Part shown: positions 6,410 to 6,503 of the stretch, in pieces
How positions within the stretch are numbered: position 1 is the first letter of the stretch
Layout of the letters: each line of letters starts with the position of its first letter
From: Desulfovibrio desulfuricans
Lineage (GTDB): Bacteria > Desulfobacterota > Desulfovibrionia > Desulfovibrionales > Desulfovibrionaceae
NCBI GenBank assembly: GCA_003251995.1
Contig: QKDT01000262.1
Coordinates: 1 to 6,503 of the forward strand
DNA length: 6,503 bases
Direction: 5' to 3'
The notes under the pieces: model-generated
Told to the model about the DNA's origin: nothing
The model's database searches: none
The model's input: the letters and a program-made list of their open reading frames with translations, nothing else
Made by a program: the position numbers and the translations under genes

Positions 6410-6503
6410 TGATTGCCTGCCAAGAACTACGCTATTCAGCATAAAACGGCAAGGTGAGCTGGCTTTGAATGTGCATGCCATCAACGTATTTTGTATGTAG
6501 TAG

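Noticed and set aside
1..6503. CRISPR array, insertion sequence or phage attachment site
   Set aside because: No regularly spaced repeats, transposase frame or terminal inverted repeats were seen. The only long-range similarity inside the genes is between the two cooM modules.

Overview
The window looks like chromosome of a vibrioid, sulfate-reducing deltaproteobacterium of the Desulfovibrio group (Desulfovibrionaceae). This is inferred from the gene families: a very large CooM-type antiporter subunit of a CO-induced, energy-converting hydrogenase, next to a Csd4-like M99 peptidoglycan carboxypeptidase of the kind found in curved bacteria. The genes are GC-rich and the main intergenic region is AT-rich. 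Genus-level identity is not proven by the sequence.

All recognisable genes are on the minus strand, so transcription runs from right to left. At the right, 6367..4811 encodes an exported M99-type zinc carboxypeptidase (518 aa). Seven bases after its stop codon, 4803..3808 encodes a complete glycerol-3-phosphate dehydrogenase, GpsA (331 aa). The two look like a short, translationally coupled envelope operon, one trimming peptidoglycan stems and one supplying the glycerol-phosphate backbone of phospholipids.

Next comes a 769-bp gene-free region (3039-3807). Its middle is much richer in A/T than the genes. It holds several inverted repeats, a cluster of TTGTG words, and a perfect 11-bp tandem A/T-tract repeat. 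No convincing RNA gene or intrinsic terminator was seen.

From 3038 to the left edge runs an open frame of 1012 codons with no stop. It is the N-terminal part of a polytopic membrane protein made of two complete-looking NuoL/NuoM/HyfB-type antiporter modules in tandem. It is best read as CooM, usually the first gene of a cooMKLXUHF-type operon, so the hydrogenase genes would lie beyond the left edge. The upstream region 3039-3807 is therefore the probable control region of that operon.

The most notable points are the double-antiporter architecture with both sets of proton-path residues kept, the M99 enzyme whose zinc and catalytic residues keep the same spacing as Helicobacter Csd4, and the unusually long, structured region upstream of cooM. 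I found no mobile element, CRISPR array, rRNA or tRNA.
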